From Temnothorax longispinosus (taxonomy: Eukaryota; Arthropoda; Insecta; Hymenoptera; Formicidae), in contig NC_092364.1 of the NCBI RefSeq assembly GCF_030848805.1, forward strand, positions 4,588,001 to 4,652,000: a stretch of DNA of 64,000 nucleotides. The letters are read 5' to 3'. The translations under genes were made by a program, and so were the position numbers. This document shows, piece after piece, positions 45,923-57,002 of this stretch. The notes below the pieces were generated by a model. That model saw only the letters and a program-made list of their open reading frames with translations, had not been told where the DNA came from and searched no databases. Each line of letters opens with the position of its first letter. Within the stretch, counting starts at the first letter, position 1.

Positions 45923-48270
45923 ATGATGTCAGAAACGTCAGAGGTGGAGAACCCGGGAGGCGAGAAGGGCGCCGAGGACTCGGCGATCCTGGAGGTGAGC
46001 TCCATGGCGGTGGGCGGGATCGTGAAGCAGGAGAGCCGCGACGTCGACTACCTGTCCAACTGCAGCACCTCCATCGAGGGATCCGTGGTACGAGCGTAAC
46101 ATAACCTGGGACACCCCACTTTGACAGTTCCCCAGTGCCTTACCAGGCGTCTGTTGCCCTGGAAGAAATCGATAAGTTAGAATTGCAGTAAATAACATTA
46201 ACATATGCGAAAGACCGTAGGCGATCCAGACTCAGGTTGATCTTGATCATCATTTACTGTTAATGTTTTTTTTTTTATCATGAGTCTGACTCTGAGAGTT
46301 CCATATTGATTGATTGTTAATCGATAAATATCAAGGGACTTCTGCAATCTTACAGGTCGCGTCTCCTTCCATCGACAGCTTCTCCACTCTGCCGGATCAG
46401 GAGATATCGGACTTCCAGACGGACTCGCGAGACCTGCAAGTGAAAGTGGACAATCCACAGAAGCATCTGGAAACACTGGAGACATATATCACATTCCGTA
46501 TAACGACTAGAGTACGTACGGCTTCATTGCAGAAGTATGATTTCAATTATCTGATTCTGAAGTTGAGACATATGTTGTAATATCATATCAAAATAATCCT
46601 GCAGACTACACGTCCGGAGTTTGAGGAAGGAGAGTACGTAGTTCGCAGGCGATACAATGACTTTATTTGGCTGCGCCAGAAATTAGTGGATGTCTATCCG
46701 ACACATATTATACCGGTAAGTTTTTGTTATTTTCAATGCACATAATATATGTGGTATGCGATTTATATAATGAAATAAAATGTATATTAAATATAATTAA
46801 ATGAAATGTATTTTAAATATTTAGAATATTAATTGAGAAGAGGTCAAAAGATTGGTTACAAATCTTGGATTTTGTTACAGCCGATGCCGGGCAAGCATAC
46901 GCTGCTCGCCCAACTGGATCGTTATTCCAAGGAATTTATCATAGCGCGTATGAAGCTTTTACATATATTCCTGAACAGAATAGTGAACCATCCCATTCTC
47001 AGCTGTGACAAGAATCTCTATATTTTTCTCACGACAAAACCTTCAGTAAGTATGATATATAGCATCGTTATAGCAATACCGTGTCAGTTTTTAATTGATA
47101 TTTAAATTGCTGTTTAAATCAATTGCAGGAATTTCTTGTTCATCGCAAAAATCGCGGGAACGTGCTCGGAAAAGTGACCGACTCCTTGCAAAACATAGCG
47201 AGCACTTATACGATGAAACAGCGTCACTTGGAGTTCGAACAGATACGGGACTATTGTACAGCGTTGGGTGAAAAGTTGTCGGCTATAGATAAGATCAATC
47301 ATCGCATACATAAAGAAAGGCAAGGTGCGCACAAAAATTGTTCATAAGTACATATCGTAATAAAATAGCTCTCTCGGTTGTTTCTCACGTTGTACATTGT
47401 AACGCAATAGATTATTTATTGGAGCTTCATCAACTGCATCCCATATTCACGCTGTGGGCAACCTCGGAACCGGAACTTGCCCCCATTTTATTGGCGATCG
47501 CTAAAGCGGTAGAAACGAACGCAATGGCTCATCAGAAACTTCTGGAGGACGTTCCTAACGACGAACGCGAGTACGTTTCATATGTCGAAGCGGTCAAGAG
47601 CGCATTGTCCCGGCGCGACTCGATGCAGATCGAATACGAGATAACAGTCGACGTATTAGCGAAGAGAAGAATAGAAAAGGATCAGGTATAAATCTCGCTT
47701 ATATTTTCCTCTTTTGTAATCTCCTCAGATTGTAATTAGTCAAAGAACCATAATGTATCTCCAAATGTATTAATAACGACTTATATTATTTTTCTGATAT
47801 AAATGTGATATAAAGTCTTAGATTTTTAAATGGAAGGAGATTAATCAACATTACCATATTGCTAGAAAGGAGGACAGATTTATTAATTACATTTAATTGC
47901 GTTCATACAGCTGGTAGGAAATACGAGTTATATGATTCCTGCGCAAGGCTGGGGCGGATCTCTATGGAAAGCGGAATCTCGCGACGAGAAATTGGAGAGG
48001 CTCGGCCAGACCATCCCGCGATTGGCTAAACAAGCGGAGATACTGCAGGATCGCGTGGAGTGCGCGAACGAGAGTCTGCGAAGCGATTTTCAGAGGTGGA
48101 ACGTGGAGAAGCAGCAGGATCTGAAGAACATGCTGATCGCGATGGCGGACCGACATATCAGACACTATCAGCAATGCATGAACGCGTGGGAGGATATTCT
48201 CACCGGCCTCAAGTTGGACGGAATGGGATCTGACGTAAACGTAGGGCCGCCCGTCAAAATACCCGTTTGA
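45923..48270 (+). CDS. SNX7/SNX30-type sorting nexin (PX-BAR)
   Basis: Phosphoinositide-binding, membrane-curving sorting nexin of the SNX7/SNX30 subgroup acting on endosomes. Seven exons encode 475 residues: 45923-46087, 46356-46511, 46605-46715, 46881-47045, 47129-47324, 47411-47685, 47911-48270. Residues 1-80 are acidic and probably disordered. The PX domain is about 81-199: KHLETLETYITFRI, RRRYNDFIWLRQKL (lipid-contacting RRY), PTHIIPPMPGKHTLL and a final NHPILSCDKNLYIFL. The BAR domain is about 205-470, helical, with DYLLELHQLHPIF and MADRHIRHYQQCMNAWEDIL. Two adjacent ATGs start the frame straight after a poly(A) run. AATAAA at 48305-48310 is a likely poly(A) signal. SNX7 and SNX30 of vertebrates are equally good matches. 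Confidence 0.92.
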
Positions 48271-49287
48271 ACCGCTAGTCTTTTCGTCACTCAGAAGGAT
48301 ATAGAATAAATATTCGTTAACACGAGAATATTACACCAGTTTAAAAAATTCTATTAAATAATGACACAAAGTTTATTACAATCTAAAAAAAAAAACAATC
48401 TATCATCAGCTTCGGTATCATTGCTTTTGAAATTGAATCTCGTCGTTTTGAAATAATCTCGAAAGAAGATTATGCAATATTTGCGAATCGCAAACGGCCG
48501 CATTTAATGACGACGAAAGCTGCATTTAATGTACAATGTAATACGCTAATATCAAAATTCTATTCGGAGAATTCGCCTTTATGATACAATAACATTGTGA
48601 TAACGTGAAAAATTAAGTATAACGCATTTGATCCTACATGCATGTAGGACAAGTTTCGTGTATATTATGTACAAGAAAAAATTTTCCGACGTTCTTTCTT
48701 TAGAGGTTTAGATCATCGATTAATTTTTGGGACCAAAGTATATCGAGGCAGTTGTCGGTATTCCCTTCACTCTCTCTCCCTCTCTCTTTCTTACTTTGAA
48801 TCACGTTACGATACATTTATTGACAATCAGTTTAGTCATCTATATCTACTAGTTACCAAAGTACAGTAGTTACCATGATAGCGTAGATAGCGTCAATGTA
48901 TAGTATACAGCACTGGTAAATTTTACAAATCGGAGCAAAACGCTTGCGAGAGCTTCGTTGTATCGTTAATTAGTACCTTTAATCTATGCCTCTAAGTTAT
49001 GAACAAATCGCACCGCACAGAGACGATTCCGCTTAGTATTGTGGCAAAGAAAAAAAAAAAAAAAAGACGGAACGAGAGTCCTATATGGCTTATACATTCC
49101 TCTGCGTATCCGTTATTTATGCTCGAAAGGGAAGATACTCTTTGCTGCTAACAGTATTGTTAACAATGCGGAGTACATTTCTATACATTTATGCGCCGCG
49201 ACTCGGCGAGTTAGCAAACATGGCGGAGTTTGTATCAATAAATAAATTATTGTTTGCAATTAAATGCGATGATTCCTGCGGTCTTCC
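48271..49287. other. Convergent 3' flanks of sorting nexin and DCAF15
   Basis: AT-rich, no exons. It should contain both 3' UTRs. A poly(A) run near 49045-49062 is present. AATAAA at 48305 serves the plus gene; I could not choose a signal for DCAF15. Confidence 0.45.
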
Positions 49288-52200
49288 TCACTCCATTAAG
49301 GCGTCGTTACGTTCTACGTAACACTCCATCGGCGTTATGTAGAACTGCACTAGATTGTCCAGATCGGTGAGCTTGGTTAAAGACTCGCCTGCAACGGACT
49401 TTATGTATGTGATTGTCTTAATAATTCAGTAAATTTGGGAGATACTGACCTGCCAGGCTCATCTCATTATGAAGAAAGCGTACTGTGTGTGCGTACGGTT
49501 GTTGAATCCTTTCTCGCAACTGTGTGGCCAAGCGACGGGTCGGATTCCACAATTGGCTACGAAAATTCGGTATGTTTGTGATGGTCAGCTTCCAGGATTC
49601 CGGCTTTACCTCTTCCATTGGTAACACGTCCGTTATCCTGTATTGGCTCGTGTCGATGTTCCACGTGAACTTACATCCGACCTCGTATTGCTTCCTCTCT
49701 TGCGAACTGGATGCATCGTATTAATTTATCGAAACTGTATATTGTTTAAGTGGTAACTTTAAAACGTAACGTGCGACAGTTAGTGCAAAGAAATAATCAA
49801 CGACTAAGAATGTAATTCATACGATGACATATGTGCTTACCATTGCGTTTGGCTACACAACTCACTTGCTTGGATTTTCATTATGTGCAAACATATAATG
49901 TCGCCGCTAAGCGCGCACACGTCGATTATTTCGATATCGTAGTCGCTGCAGTGCCAATACTTTTTCTTGAATCTCGAGCAGATCCAATCTGCTATGTGGT
50001 GAGAAAAGGTCTCGATATCGAAACTCAATTGTGTTATAGAAACACATGGCACTATCTGAAAATATTTTCATTATATTAGAGATACGTTAACATCTTACTC
50101 TTTCACCGATTAAATCTTAAATTATCTAGAGATACGCTTCGCAAAAAGTCACATTGCGATAGTTTAAATGTTTTAGAAGAATAACTACCAGTTTTTCCGC
50201 TTTACTATTGCTGATCATGTGCATTTGGACATATCCGGAGCCATGCACGTGCATCGGAAGTACATACTGGTAACTTACATAGCCCCCTGTCTCTTCATCT
50301 GCAAACATTGTCTCAATATAATACTAATTACAATTAAAACATGACAATAATATTCAAAAGTAAAATCCATGTAAATTTGAATGTATATATACATACCTTC
50401 CACATCTGTTATAACTGATATCATTTCATCGTCAAGCTCTATGTAGCTCCGTTTAAAACGCGCTGTGCACTTTATCAAAGGGTACTGCAAGTTATTTCTA
50501 GGAACCAACGGCGAGAAATTCGGGCAACACTTGCCGACACGGTCTCTATGCACGCTCCCGTTAGACAGCTGATTCTGATTCAACGGTCGTAGTACACTTT
50601 TCTCAGCTGGAAAAACGTATAAGGTTTGTATATCACTTTATTCAAACTCTCGTTCCGCTTCGATAACAATCGTAAGATCATACCTGATTCGGTACTCAAG
50701 TCGCTGGCTACGCTAATATCTTGAGCAACTAGATTCAATTCGTCCGGTTCGCTTTGATCCGAGTCGACCCAATGCCTTCGGCCGTTCGGCAGAACCGGCG
50801 ACATTGCCGGCGAGGAGGGAATCTGGTGTATGGAGCAGGTACCGCGATGCCTGAACTGATCGCGTATGTGCTTGAAAGGAACTATGTTCTCCGCGTCCTC
50901 CGTCTCGTCGCAAAACTCGTACTTCTTGTCGGCGAGTCGGCGCTTCCTGAACGAGCTGAGCTTCTCGCAGGTCGTCTCCTGCGCCTCGTCCGTGAATTCG
51001 TACGCCTTCTCCGCCTCGAGGGTGAGCTTGTGCGTCGCTCTCGTTGTCCTCGTCGACTGGGCCGGGACGGGAGGGGGTGAGTGTAGATTCGATCTCTTGC
51101 GCGAGCTCGGATAGCGAAACGATCGAGCGATGGGCGGCGACATCAAGCGAGATGAATACGAGGACGAGGGACTGATCGACACGGACTGCAACGGCGAATT
51201 TATGGAAGCCACGGAGTTGTCCTGTTGCGAGGCACCGGGTTGCGGCGAGCTCGGACGTTGCTGGCTGCTACCGCTATTACGCTGAACCTGGATTCTGTGA
51301 CTAGATTCCGAATTGCGTGTGCGCAGGATGTCCGACGGCGGGGTGAGTATCGGCGACGACCACGTCATCGCCTTGAGATCAGCGGGCAATCTCTGCGGCG
51401 TCGAGCGCGGCGAGCACGACGGATGTTTCACCAGCGTGATGAGATCGCTGCCGATATTGAGCTCTTGCGACGTGTCCTCGCAGAAATCCTGCAGGATCTT
51501 GTCCCGTACCGAGATGGCCGTCTGCTCGACGACGGCCGGCCGCGATACGGGGCTGCCGCCGCTGCTATTCCAGCACTTGCATTCAGCCATGTCCGAGCAT
51601 TCGCACAACTTAACGACGTTTAAAGCGCCTGGAGCGGTAGACTTACTATTTATATCACAGACATAGTCGCTTTGATTACTGCTTGAGGTATTTAATGGCA
51701 AATCGCGTCCTAGCTTATAGTCTAACTTAATTGTCTCGTCTAGAAAGTCATGCTCTAAGCTGGATTCGCATTTGGGAGATCGATCGACGCATTCCGGCGT
51801 GCCCACTTTCTCGTCCGAACTCTCGTATCGTTCCGCTCTCGTCGTGTAGTCCGTCTCTTCGACGTCGCTCATGTCCAGCGGGATCGTATCCGGAACCACG
51901 GGATCGTGCATGACGCTATCCTGTTTATCGCACGCCCTCTGATTCTTCGATTTAGGTATATTTAAATCTACCCTGAGAACATGTAGGAAGTTTCCCGTGT
52001 TTATCACCACGTGATTCCAATAATTCAGGCACACCGTGGCACGAAACTTCGGATACGGTGAGATTACTTCGTAAGTCGTGTGAACCGTAAGGCCATGTTG
52101 CAAACAGTTACATCGTACACAGCTATCCCAATTCACGGCTAAATCTATCACAAGGTGCATAATTTTAATTAATCCTATTACAGTCACGCTATTACGAGTA

Positions 52201-53828
52201 TATTTTGTATAAAATGTTCCGCCTAAAAATATATCGTAAATTATTTCATTACCTTCACCCTCTTCCTCGTACGATGCGGCAACTTTCAGACAATCTTTGC
52301 AGTTTTCCAGAGACGGCACTGTCGTTATAGTTAAATACGCTTTATCAGTCGGTTGCAAATGTAAGAAATTTGTACTGTAACGAACAAATAATATTACTGA
52401 CTTTCGCGTATTTTACTTTGAAGACTTCATAGGAAGACAATTCAAGTGTATGTACCAGAGGCCGTGAATTACAAGCTTATTCCGCTCCATCGGCCATTGC
52501 GATATAATTATGTTTAATTCCCTATAAATTGTATAATTGCCGAACAATGTAACTTCGGCGACTTTGCGAGCTGCACGGTTGGGCGTGAAGGCCCACCAGT
52601 GCAGCAGGTATTTGTACAAAGACGTGTTGCTGCTGACGTCCAACGTGTACGTATACGTGAGCAGGAACTGGCCACATTGCGTCAATCCCATAACAATGTG
52701 CCTGGCAAAACAAAAATATCTTTACAATGCCGTTTACCTAAACTAGAACAGGACTATTTTGACATTTATGTTTCTGCGTGTTGGCGAGTTAACGTTAGAC
52801 ACTCGCCATTTAACCCATTTCTTGTCCAATTTGTTTCTCTCAATTTCTATAAAGAAATCTTGAAGCGCTTGCGACAACAATTTTCATTTCTTTTACCTCA
52901 TCTAAACCAAACTACGCCCAGCAAACCCCAGCTAACAGTGACATTACGTCAATATTATAATTTCCCAATGGACAACATAAGTGTAATATAATACATGTTA
53001 CACGTAACAGTTACGTTGTTGAGTAAGAAATTATAATATTGATATAATGCTACTGTGTTAGTGTTTGCTAAATGGCTATGTGATAAGAAATGAGTTAAAT
53101 CATCAAGTCTCTGTGTACTGAATCGACGTTATCCATGCGTACCCCGCTTCAAGCGCCGACTTTGGGATTATGTGCAGGAGATGGAAGTGCCGCCACTTAG
53201 GTACGGCTGTGAACAGTCTCTCCTCCGAGGCGTAATTGTGCGCTGACAGACATCCTCTCATCTGCAAGCAGCAAAATCATGCAGTCAATGTTACAGCAAC
53301 ATCCTGAGTACAGGTCCCGCAACTGTCTACGTTCAAAACGTTCCAACGAGACTCCCTGAGCGTGAAACGAACTTTCCGGGACGCTGCCAGGCCGAGAGCT
53401 CTCAAGATATTGAAAAAAAGAAGAAAAAAAAAGGAAGCTTGAAGCTCGCGCGTCTATGGAGTTTTTTTTTACCGCGGTTTAACGCGAACGGCACCTCGCT
53501 CGAGGTGAAATGGATCAAGGCGGACGAACGAGACCGCGTTTCTTTACGAGATCTCGCCGGTCTCGTCGCGGTCAAGGAGTCGTTCTTGACAGTTCGAGGC
53601 GCGGTGCATCGAGGCCTGTCACTCACGACGCGACTCGAATTGTCGCGCGACTTTAGACGGCCCTACCTCCCTTATCAGCAACTTCTGCAGAAGGTTCCGC
53701 TTGCTGCGACGGTGCGACGGGCACGGCTTGCGTCCCACGACGACATACTCCGACTTTTCCGACGTAATGTCAGAGAAACACTCGTTGCAGCAGTCCGAGG
53801 TAGTGTCGGAAGACGACGCGTCCGCCAT
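49288..53828 (-). CDS. DCAF15: DDB1- and CUL4-associated factor 15
   Basis: Substrate receptor of the CUL4-DDB1 ubiquitin ligase (the vertebrate protein is the target of aryl sulfonamide glues). Exons: 53828-53667, 53261-53143, 52701-52456, 52374-52253, 52144-50684, 50606-50397, 50298-50189, 50055-49841, 49706-49450, 49388-49288; about 1000 residues if the 108-nt intron 52252-52145 is removed, 1036 if retained. N-terminal domain: AGHIVMGLTQCGQFLLTYTY, LLHWWAFTPNRAARKV and a zinc-site pattern NCKDC...CLQHGLTVHTTYEV. C-terminal domain: YWHCSDYDIEIIDVCALSGD, RFLHNEMSLAG and NLVQFYITPMECYV. The middle is a long Ser/Pro/Asp-rich, probably disordered insert, making it much longer than the 600-residue human protein. 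It shares a promoter region with VPS33B. Confidence 0.93.
52413..53142. other. DCAF15 introns, no embedded feature
   Basis: The intron 52702-53142 separates exons 2 and 3. It is AT-rich with a short imperfect palindrome around TTATAATTTCCC / AAATTATAATAT near 52955-53045; no other gene seen. Confidence 0.4.
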
Positions 53829-54569
53829 TTTTAAATAACCTCGCACGGCTCGTGGCGTCGAGTACGCTCGCTCCTCGCGTGGAGCACGGCCACGGTTCAC
53901 GGTTGGTGTGCGGAGTGCGGAATGTGCGGTGGTGTGCGCGGCGCGCTCGTCTCTCGTCTCGCTCGGCGAGTCGGCGGCGGAAGATGAAAAAGGGTCGCCG
54001 CCGCGACGGGCGCGGGGATCGCTCCGATCCTCCTCGCGCGATAAGTGGCGAGTGGCGACGCACACGCGTGCGTGCGTATGTACGTGCGTGCGTGCTGGCA
54101 GTGGCGACACGTCGCCGAGCATCCTTTGCGTCTTCGCGTATGTAAATGTTCGCTCGACGCGCAAACCGACAGCTTATCGCGCGCCAACGTTACGCCCGCA
54201 ATTTGCGGGCCTCCTTGATAACGTGAACGCGACTGTGGTAATCTTTCTTGATTTTCCTCTTATCGCGGACTTTAAATTGTCTGTTAATTTCTCTACGATC
54301 GAACGGGTCGCGGACCAAAAACGCACGTTATGCGTTAAATCCTTTTAATAAGGAGGAGTAATTTTGATTCTTAATTAGTTTCATGTAAGGAGAAATTCAG
54401 CGAAATCGCGAAATTGAAATGAAAAGATTTCGCTGGGTTGTTATAAATAATAAATACCTTACCTTATATATACTAAATACCTTATTTTTAGGTATGAAAT
54501 ACATCCATGAAGGTAATCAGCTTTAGAGACCACTTTTCTCGGAGCACTGTTTATTGCGAATAAAACGAA
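53829..54569. promoter_or_regulatory. Divergent promoter of DCAF15 and VPS33B
   Basis: The 741 bp between the two start codons is CpG-rich on the DCAF15 side (to about 54200) and becomes AT-rich toward VPS33B. It must hold both 5' UTRs. The head-to-head arrangement with one island suggests a bidirectional promoter. Confidence 0.55.
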
Positions 54570-56720
54570 ATGGACATCACCTTGGATGATAAATTGTCCG
54601 CGCTGCAGCAGATCAGTCAGCAGAAGCTTGTGAAGATACTCGATACCATTCCAGGAACGAAAGATCTGATAATAGAACAACAACTGATGAAGATACTGGA
54701 TAGTTTCGTAGGCGTAACCGTATTGAAGTTAATGTCCTTATATTCTAAAATACACCTACGTTTTATTTTTATTAACAATCCATACTAAACTGTGTCATTT
54801 TATAATTAGGCGATATGGTGTGGACAAGATTTATAAAATGGAGGAAGGACTGAAGCCGTCGAGTAGTCAACGTATATTCTTAGTGTCTAACAGCTTGATA
54901 GCGTGCAAGAGGGTTCTAGATCAAGTACAATCCGAAATATCTCTCATTGGCAGACCTCACGTCGAAGTGTGCCATCATCTGTTGGTCATGCCGTTCGTTC
55001 CGCCTGTGTTATACAATCTAGTCGAAGAGGAAGGTCAGCAAATTACCGCGCCAACGACGGTCATTACCTGTTCCTGTTTAATCTTTAATCTTTATTATAT
55101 TGAATCGTTTATTCAGGCTTGTCCGAGCTGATTACGTTGCGAACGTTATCTGCAGAATTCATAAGATTAGACGGGAACGTTTTGTCCTTGGAAAATCCAA
55201 TATTTATCGACCTCTACTATCACAAAGACCCCAGTCCTCTGCGAGCATTAGCGCGCAACCTGTGGTCGTTGCAGCTGATAATCGGCTCGCCGAAGCTCTC
55301 GCTGCTTCTCGGCAAGCACAGCCAGCAAATGATCAAACTGATGGAATCCATGGAACAGAGTCTGGGCCAGTCTAGTTTGGAAAACGAGATCGGCGCCCTG
55401 ATCGTGATGGACAGGGGTTTCGATCTGGCTACGGCTCTCCTCACGCCCGTAACGTACGCAGGCTTGTTGAACGAAGTCGTAGAGGTAAACGTCGGCACGG
55501 CGACGTTGGAAAAATCGCAGACCAGATTGGATCCGAATAAAGATCAGATCTACGGGGAAGTGAGAGATATGCCCTGCAGCGACGTCTTCCCGATTTTACA
55601 CGGGAAGGCCAAGTCACTTAAATGTATTGATTTTTATCATTAATTATCGCGCCTCTCGCCTTGTCGATATTTTTAATAACTGGCCTAACATCAGCTGAAC
55701 AGGAGGCGGTACAGATGATGAAGTTGACCGAGATGGAGAGATATGTGTCGACGAGATTGCAAAGGACTAGAGACACGACCCGGCAATTGGCATTTCACAT
55801 ATCCGCGTGCCAGACCATCGCGGACACGTTAGGCTCCGAATTTCAAGTCTTGCAGACGATCGAGAAACTGATGCTCGACTGCAAAGACCGGAAGGAATGT
55901 TTGAGCTATATTGAGAGAAACATAGGTGTGCATTCTTAAATACTAGAATCAATTAAATTAAAACTATATCTAATCGCGGTCGCTATCAGAACTAAATTGG
56001 GATTAAAATATGACTTAATTACGATTAAAATGTGAAATACTTTTTTTTTGCAGACGAACATGCGTTACGATGTTTGCGTCTTCTGTGCTTGTTGTCTATC
56101 ACCACCGACGGTATCACGCAGAGCGAGCTTCAAAATATCCAAAAGCTGCATCTCCATACCCACGGTTATCAGCATATCCCGCTGTTCTACAAGTTGCACA
56201 CAGCCGGCTTGCTGAAGTATAGAAACGAATATATTTTACATAAACTGCCGAACTGGAGCAGCGAATGGAGCAGCAACGCGCAAAAATTGAAGATCTTACC
56301 CAGTTATTCCAAACGGACTGATCAGAACGGACGTACCTGTCCTAGCTACGTGTTCAACAACGTTTATATACCCGCAATAGTTCGTATTTCATTCTTTTCG
56401 TATTATGAATCAAGCGATTGTGGGATATTAACGTAATATCGTTCAACGTATTACAGGCGCAAATATTAAACATCGTATCGAATCAGGAGAAGGATCCTCG
56501 TAGCTTTGACGATTTGACGAATTTACCAAATTGTGTGGTAAATGGTCGTCGGGGTGCGTTATCGCCAAAGATGGTCGTGATTTGCGTGATAGGAGGTATT
56601 ACTTGCGCAGAAATAACGGCTTGTCGACTCATAGAGAAATCTACAGGAATACGCCTCGTCCTTATATCCGATACTATTCTAACGGGTAACAAACTCATCC
56701 AGAGGATACAAAAGATATGA
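54570..56720 (+). CDS. VPS33B: Vacuolar protein sorting 33B (Sec1/Munc18 family)
   Basis: SM protein that with VIPAR (SPE-39) acts in endosome-lysosome traffic and SNARE-mediated fusion. Six exons encode 569 residues: 54570-54727, 54810-55033, 55117-55623, 55695-55925, 56054-56379, 56457-56720, in phase. Closer to VPS33B than VPS33A: the N-terminus has QKLVKILDTIPGTKDLIIEQ, then LKRYGVDKIYKME. Further landmarks are LIVMDRGFDLATALLTPVTY (the conserved MDR.FD block), CLRLLCLLSITTDGI, the HIPLFYKLHTAGLL segment and the terminal VVICVIGGITCAEITACRLI. Slightly shorter than human (617). The first donor is a weak GTTAAT, chosen because it joins the frames exactly. AATAAA lies at 56768. Confidence 0.94.
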
Positions 56721-57002
56721 AATCTCGTGGCATCCATCAGGAATGTAAAAATGTTATCTTTTCGTATAATAAATAGACAAATAATTTCATACATATTTAT
56801 TTTATATAAATTATAAATAACACCTTTTTTGTGACGATTGCAGGAAAAAACACGAATAATTCTGCAATGTATCAACAAATTACAATTGTTGTTTGTATAT
56901 AATGTCATCGGTATTATTTATGTATTGGTGCTTACACGATTACAATGTTTCGACCTCTGATTTCTTATTTTGCACCGTTTTAATATCGGTATTATCATGT
57001 AC
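56721..57002. terminator. Tail-to-tail 3' ends of VPS33B and eIF3c
   Basis: Only 282 bp separate the stop codons. AATAAA on the plus strand at 56768-56773 and its minus-strand counterpart (TTTATT at 56796-56801) lie about 25 bp apart, so the two mRNAs probably end in, or overlap across, the same short interval. Confidence 0.55.

Noticed and set aside
53408..53834. 131-codon plus-strand frame opposite DCAF15 exon 1
   Set aside because: Antisense shadow of the exon and its GC-rich flank.
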